This document shows positions 60,073-64,000 of a stretch of DNA of 64,000 bases, piece after piece. This DNA is from Tigheibacillus halophilus (GTDB lineage: Bacteria > Bacillota > Bacilli > Bacillales > Amphibacillaceae). The notes beneath the pieces are model-generated. The model had not been told where the DNA came from, did no database searches, and was given only the letters and a program-made list of their open reading frames with translations. The stretch lies in NCBI RefSeq assembly GCF_042683165.1, contig NZ_JBHUIZ010000005.1:248001-312000 (forward strand), given 5' to 3'. The first letter of the stretch is position 1; each line of letters starts with the position of its first letter. The position numbers and the translations under genes were made by a program.

Positions 60073-61185
60073 ATGGTTCCAATCAAGCAGATGAAGCTGC
60101 ATAAATTGAACATGCGAATGAAGGACCCATTTACTACCAGCTTCGGTACGATGCAGGACAAGGAGTTTTTTATCACCGAAGCTGTTGATGATAGAGGAAA
60201 TCGGGGATTTGGCGAATCTGTCGCTTTTATCAATCCGTGGTATAGCGAGGAAACTGTAGAAACTAATTTGCATATGATGCGGGATTTTCTTATTCCGATA
60301 TTGCAAAGGAACTTGATCGAACATCCAGATGACGTGTCGGCGCTTTTCCATCCGATTAAACGGAATAATATGGCAAAGTCCGCTTTGGAGGGAGCTGTCT
60401 GGGATCTGTATGCGAAGCAGCATCATATGTCGCTTGCTGCAGCACTTGGCGGAGAAAAAAAGGAAATTGATGTTGGTATAAGTATCGGAATCCAGCCCTC
60501 CATCCAGAAGCTGATCGATACAATTGGCCGCTTTGTAGCTGCCGGCTACAAGCGCATCAAAATCAAAATCAAGCCAGGATGGGATATAGACGTCCTTCGT
60601 CAGGTACGTGAGAAATTCCCTGAGGTGCCCATCATGGCGGATGCCAATTCAGCATACAGCTTGGCGGACATCGATCACTTGAGGCAGCTCGATGACCTTG
60701 GTTTGATGATGATTGAGCAGCCATTGGCACATGATGATATCATTGACCATGCGACATTGCAGAAAAATATGCGGACACCGATATGTCTCGATGAAAGCAT
60801 CCACTCGTTGGAAGACACAAGAAAAGCGGTAGAGCTTGGCAGCTGTAAAATTATCAATATCAAGGTCGGCCGGGTCGGTGGATTGTCAGAGTCCAAGCGC
60901 ATCCACGATTACTGCCGTGAACAGGGTATTGATGTCTGGTGCGGCGGTATGCTGGAAGCTGGTGTAGGAAGAGCCCATAACATCGCATTGACAACCTTGG
61001 GGGGATTTAACCTTCCGGGAGACACTGCTGGATCATCCAGGTACTGGAAGAAGGACATCATCGCGCCGGAAGTCGTTGTGGAAAAAGGTGTCATCCATGT
61101 GCCAGAAAAACCGGGTATCGGTTATGAAATTGATGAAGACGCATTAAAACGATTTACAGTGGACACATATGTATTCGACTTTTAA
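60073..61185 (+). CDS. N-succinylamino acid racemase / o-succinylbenzoate synthase type enolase-superfamily enzyme
   Basis: This 370-residue enzyme has the OSBS/NSAR pattern: KDPFTTSFGTMQDKEFFI at the capping domain, the catalytic KxK in YKRIKIKIKPGWD, and metal ligands in MADANSAY, MIEQPL and CLDESIH. The second Lys is in IINIKVGRVGG, and CGGMLEAGVGRAHN is typical of this clade. No men genes are near, whereas M20 and GNAT genes are, so racemisation of N-succinyl amino acids is the more likely role. AAAAGGAGACG precedes ATG 60073. It is distinct from YkfB at 5703. Confidence 0.9.
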   Translation: MVPIKQMKLHKLNMRMKDPFTTSFGTMQDKEFFITEAVDDRGNRGFGESVAFINPWYSEETVETNLHMMRDFLIPILQRNLIEHPDDVSALFHPIKRNNMAKSALEGAVWDLYAKQHHMSLAAALGGEKKEIDVGISIGIQPSIQKLIDTIGRFVAAGYKRIKIKIKPGWDIDVLRQVREKFPEVPIMADANSAYSLADIDHLRQLDDLGLMMIEQPLAHDDIIDHATLQKNMRTPICLDESIHSLEDTRKAVELGSCKIINIKVGRVGGLSESKRIHDYCREQGIDVWCGGMLEAGVGRAHNIALTTLGGFNLPGDTAGSSRYWKKDIIAPEVVVEKGVIHVPEKPGIGYEIDEDALKRFTVDTYVFDF

Positions 61186-61248
61186 CAGGGAATAGTTTTA
61201 TTCTGATGACAATGATGAAAACAGAAGGCCGCTTGGCTGATAGAGATA

Positions 61249-61273
61249 GGGGAGGGATAGGATCATCCTCCCC
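61249..61273. other. GC-rich hairpin after the racemase gene
   Basis: GGGGAGG and CCTCCCC pair around an 11-base loop, followed by CCC and no T-run. It may slow or partly end transcription before the transporter gene. Confidence 0.5.
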
Positions 61274-61372
61274 CCCTCATTCAAGTAAAGCATCCGCTGA
61301 TCTGGATCGGCTGGAGGTTTTTTTACAAGATTAATAATCGGAATATTTAGGTTATACTAAGGGGAGATTTGA

Positions 61373-62455
61373 ATGAGAAAAAGTTTGGAGATTGCCGGGG
61401 CCTATATTGGATTGCTTGTCGGTGCAGGTTTTGCCTCTGGTCAGGAAGTGATGCAGTTTTTTACCAGTTTTGGATGGGGAGGATTGATTGGAACAGGTAT
61501 TGCTACGCTGTTGTTCGCCTTCCTGGGTGTACAAATCATGCAAATTGGATCCCGATTGCAAACAGTCTCCCATCGGGATGTCATTTATCATATTTGCGGT
61601 AAGTATATTGGTACGGGAATCGACATTTTGGTCACTTTTTTCTTGTTTGGTGTGGCGACCGTGATGCTCGCTGGAAGCGGATCGATTTTTCAACAGCAGT
61701 TCAGCATTTCACCAGTAGTTGGAGCGTTGATATTGACGGTGCTGGTCATTCTGACACTCTGCCTGAATGTCAAAAAGGTGATTTCCATCATCAGTATGAT
61801 CACTCCGCTGCTGCTCGTCTTGATATTTGTGATCACCCTATATTCTGTTTTTACCAATCATACCGATTTGGGCAAGCTGAGTGATGCTGCTGATCAGCAA
61901 TCTGCGGCGCCCAACTGGCTGATGGGCGGCTTGCTGTATGTGTCATATAATATCGCTGCAGGTATTTCTATGCTGGCGATTATTGGCGGTACAGTGAAAG
62001 AGAAGAAGGTTGCAAGTCTTGGTGGCTTGCTTGGGGGATTGGGACTTGGCCTTTTACTGTTTTTAATCAATCTGGCACTTTTTATGAATGCCGATAAAAT
62101 CCAAGGGGCGGACATGCCAACATTGCTGCTGGCGACGGATTTATCGCCAGTGACTGGTTTTCTGATGACGATTGCTTTGCTCGGTATGATTTATAACACG
62201 GCAGTGGGCATGCTATATGCTTTCACTGCAAGATTTGTCCAGCCGGGAACTCGGAAATTCAAGGGCAGTGTGGTCCTTGTCTGCTTGCTGTCCTTCTGTG
62301 TCAGCTTTATCGGCTTTATCCAATTAGTTGGTTCTGTTTATCCGGTGACCGGTTACTTGGGCTTCATACTGATTGTGGCTATCCTATTTGCCTGGATCAA
62401 GGGAAGCAAGGACAAGCATTCTGAAACAGCAGATTATGAAGGCAAGGCGTTGTAA
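61373..62455 (+). CDS. YkvI-family membrane protein, probable amino acid transporter
   Basis: This 360-residue protein has ten or so membrane segments and the YkvI-type N terminus AGAYIGLLVGAGFASGQEVM with a discontinuous helix (GAGFASGQE) typical of LeuT-fold carriers. YVSYNIAAGISMLAIIGGTV is the matching later helix. The end is charged (KGSKDKHSETADYEG). ATG 61373 follows GGGGAGATTTG. It lies 187 bases after the racemase, with a possible promoter between, and probably supplies or exports amino acids for the locus. It is ended by hairpin repeat copy 2. Confidence 0.85.
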   Translation: MRKSLEIAGAYIGLLVGAGFASGQEVMQFFTSFGWGGLIGTGIATLLFAFLGVQIMQIGSRLQTVSHRDVIYHICGKYIGTGIDILVTFFLFGVATVMLAGSGSIFQQQFSISPVVGALILTVLVILTLCLNVKKVISIISMITPLLLVLIFVITLYSVFTNHTDLGKLSDAADQQSAAPNWLMGGLLYVSYNIAAGISMLAIIGGTVKEKKVASLGGLLGGLGLGLLLFLINLALFMNADKIQGADMPTLLLATDLSPVTGFLMTIALLGMIYNTAVGMLYAFTARFVQPGTRKFKGSVVLVCLLSFCVSFIGFIQLVGSVYPVTGYLGFILIVAILFAWIKGSKDKHSETADYEGKAL

Positions 62456-62488
62456 CTATTCTTTTTGAGCGGATGGTACGATAAAATA

Positions 62489-62559
62489 AAAAAAGTTGGG
62501 CGGTTCCATGTCAAGGTGGTACCACCCAACTTTTTTACATTTCCTGGGGTTTTGTCTCA
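62489..62559. repeat. Dispersed hairpin repeat, copy 2
   Basis: It is the same 71-base unit as 8518-8588: A-run, GTTGGGCGGTTCC, ATGTCAAGGT, GGTACCACCCAAC, T-run, then ATTTCCTGGGGTTTTGTCTCA. It follows the YkvI-like gene as its terminator. The orientation on the + strand is the same as copy 1, although the gene it follows is on the opposite strand. Confidence 0.85.
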
Positions 62560-62750
62560 TCCTCTTTTTGTATGTTTATGAATGCTGTTGCTCCTTTGAA
62601 ATAAACTTGCATGTTATAATAATGAATTAATACCGGATGGAATGGACTAACTTATCAGATTCAAAACAGCTAAAAAGCAACTTGTACAATGGCGTAAGTT
62701 CATGATGGAAATCTGCTGATCTAAAACAGCGGTTTAAGGGGGTCATTACC

Positions 62751-63524
62751 ATGAATTTGGAAGCTTTGATCAATCGATATTACGATCAAATGAATGAAAA
62801 CGATTTACATGTGATCAGTTTCGTTAGTCGTAATATCGATGTATGTAAGGATAAAACCGTGACGGAAATCGCAAACTATTGTAATGTATCGCCATCTACA
62901 ATCATTAGGACGACAAAAAAGCTGGGGTTTCACGGCTACAGCGAATTCCGTTATTTCCTTAAAAAAGAGGCTGAAAGAATTGAAGAAACCAAAGTACCTA
63001 ATAATCAATATTTTAGTAGCTCTGATCTGTTAAAAGACGTGGAGGAAACGATCAAACTCTTTGAAGAAGACAAGAGTCTGGCACAGATCTACAAGTTGTT
63101 TTTAGAAGCTGATCGCATTTTTGCCTATGGCACAGGGTATGGACAAAACCTGATGCTGAAAGAATTTTACAGATGCTTACTGAACAATAACATATACTTG
63201 CATATCATACCGAGCAAAACGGAATTGGAATTAGTATCCCAGACAATCACTCCAAATGATTTGTTCATGGTGGCATCTCTGTCGGGGAACATGAATGGCA
63301 TTGAGTCTATGATAAAAAACATAGCAGTAAAACAAGTGCCGATGGTTTCTGTCACGGTTTTTTCAAGAAATGATTTAGCTTATTTGGCTGATTACAACCT
63401 TTACTATCAGGTTTCTCATTTAAATAAGATCAACCAATTAAACAACTCATCCTTCTGTACATTGAATCTCGTATTGAGTTTGTTGTACGAGGGGTTTACG
63501 AATCATATCAAAAGCAGTGTATGA
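62751..63524 (+). CDS. RpiR-family transcriptional regulator
   Basis: This 257-residue protein has an N-terminal HTH_6 (ITE-type EIANYCNVSPSTIIRTTKKL, GFHGYSEFRYFLK) and a C-terminal SIS domain (RIFAYGTGYGQNLMLKEFYR, FMVASLSGNMNGIESMI). ATG 62751 follows AAGGGGGTCATTACC. It is the third RpiR protein of the window and is convergent with a Zn-dependent hydrolase gene at the window edge, whose operon it may control. The target lies beyond what can be seen. Confidence 0.86.
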   Translation: MNLEALINRYYDQMNENDLHVISFVSRNIDVCKDKTVTEIANYCNVSPSTIIRTTKKLGFHGYSEFRYFLKKEAERIEETKVPNNQYFSSSDLLKDVEETIKLFEEDKSLAQIYKLFLEADRIFAYGTGYGQNLMLKEFYRCLLNNNIYLHIIPSKTELELVSQTITPNDLFMVASLSGNMNGIESMIKNIAVKQVPMVSVTVFSRNDLAYLADYNLYYQVSHLNKINQLNNSSFCTLNLVLSLLYEGFTNHIKSSV

Positions 63525-63539
63525 GGCAAAATAGTAGAA

Positions 63540-63580
63540 GGGTTATCATGATGATGCTATCCATGATAACCCTCTTTTTT
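63540..63580. terminator. Bidirectional terminator
   Basis: GGGTTATCATG and CATGATAACCC are perfect 11-base arms with an 11-base loop, followed by TCTTTTTT. It lies between convergent genes. Confidence 0.9.
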
Positions 63581-63609
63581 AAAAACAGGATTTACGTTTC
63601 GTTTCCTGT

Positions 63610-64000
63610 CTATTTACATATTTCGTATACCAAATGCATCATCACATCTATGCCTTTTTTCAAATCTTCATAATCAGTCCACTCATCTGGATGATGCGAG
63701 ATGCCATCTTTGCTTGGAACATAAATCAAGTTGGTAGGAGCAAAATCAGTCATGATCATTGCATCGTGCCCTGTGCCGTTATTAATGATCGTATGTTTAT
63801 AGTGCAATTCATCACAGATTCTTTTCATGATTTCCACGTTTTCTTTAGACATTACGCTTGGCGGTGTTGGGTTGCTATAACCGATCCGAGCCATCTCAAT
63901 CAATTCGATATCTACATTCGTTTCCTTTTGTATGGACTTGATCTCTGTCATGAATCGATCGCGTAAGTTAATCTCATCAAGAATCTTTTTATCGAATGTC
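63610..64000 (-). CDS. Zn-dependent M20 hydrolase, carbamoyl-amino acid/allantoate amidohydrolase type (partial)
   Basis: The frame is open through the right edge, so this is the C-terminal 129 residues of a longer protein that begins outside the window. The visible part has LDEINLRDRFMTEIKSIQ from the lid domain, IDVELIEMARIGYSNPTPPS, then NNGTGHDAMIM with a metal-binding His-Asp, and IYVPSKDGISHHPDEWTDYE with the final metal His. This pattern is that of HyuC/AllC-type hydrolases (N-carbamoyl-L-amino acid hydrolase, allantoate amidohydrolase). The substrate cannot be told from this fragment. It is convergent with an RpiR regulator. Confidence 0.87.
   Translation of the reverse strand, partial: TFDKKILDEINLRDRFMTEIKSIQKETNVDIELIEMARIGYSNPTPPSVMSKENVEIMKRICDELHYKHTIINNGTGHDAMIMTDFAPTNLIYVPSKDGISHHPDEWTDYEDLKKGIDVMMHLVYEICK

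Noticed and set aside
60073..61185. Reading the enolase-superfamily gene as menC of menaquinone synthesis
   Set aside because: No other men genes are nearby, and the M20 and GNAT partners fit N-succinylamino acid racemisation better; bifunctional activity remains possible.
1..64000. CRISPR arrays, insertion sequences, prophage or tRNA genes
   Set aside because: No regularly spaced direct repeats, transposase or integrase-like proteins, or cloverleaf sequences were recognised in reading both strands.

Overview
The window looks like chromosome of a low-to-moderate GC, endospore-forming member of the Bacillaceae. The support is strong purine-rich ribosome binding sites, frequent TTG/GTG starts, an SspO-like spore protein, SAM-I and preQ1 riboswitches, Fur, CcpA and sigma-B type sites, a subtilisin, and a gas-vesicle tail in the order described for Bacillus megaterium (S-K-J-T-U). 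The genus cannot be fixed by eye. No rRNA, tRNA, CRISPR array, insertion sequence or prophage was seen.

Layout. 1-2.4 kb: end of a gas vesicle operon. 2.7-8.4 kb: a C45-type N-terminal-nucleophile hydrolase, then a minus-strand murein-peptide set (secreted NlpC/P60 endopeptidase, Ala-Glu epimerase, DUF819 membrane protein) and a DUF3870 gene. 8.6-12.5 kb: MFS transporter and nucleoside phosphorylase divergent from a PucR regulator. 13-17.8 kb: RpiR regulator, sugar-1-phosphate kinase, PTS EIIBCA and LacD aldolase, which reads as a tagatose-type pathway. 17.98-18.06 kb: a 26-residue holin-like toxin candidate. 18.2-20.1 kb: an SSS symporter behind a complete SAM riboswitch. 20.3-25.6 kb: GPH sugar symporter, M81 (MlrC-like) metallopeptidase, cytosolic CBM9-like protein and ROK regulator, an uncommon combination. 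27-31 kb: SspO-like gene, MarR/MFS pair, and a preQ1-riboswitch operon queC-VUT transporter-queF lacking queD and queE. 31.2-36.2 kb: GH36 alpha-galactosidase, AraC regulator and a second GPH symporter. 36.6-45 kb: Fur-controlled siderophore-binding lipoprotein, aspA, aldehyde dehydrogenase, a membrane protein and ppc. 45-52 kb: small membrane proteins, subtilisin, nucleoside deoxyribosyltransferase, two frameshifted membrane genes, PadR regulator and stress proteins. 52.3-56.9 kb: RraA-like protein, ahpC-ahpF and a MATE exporter. 57.2-62.5 kb: RpiR regulator, M20 deacylase, GNAT acyltransferase, N-succinylamino acid racemase-type enzyme and a YkvI-like transporter; this matches the gene set described for irreversible D- to L-amino acid conversion. 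62.7-64 kb: a third RpiR regulator convergent with a Zn-dependent M20 hydrolase cut by the window end.

Taken together, most of the window is accessory nutrient scavenging: murein peptides, nucleosides, ketose phosphates, alpha-galactosides, D-amino acids, queuosine precursors, iron and probably methionine, each with its own local regulator. The most noteworthy items are the S-box-controlled symporter, the M81/CBM9/GPH/ROK cassette, the complete D-amino acid inversion operon, the queC-queF operon with a transporter in place of queDE, a dispersed hairpin repeat present twice 54 kb apart, the toxin candidate, and four suspected frameshifts.
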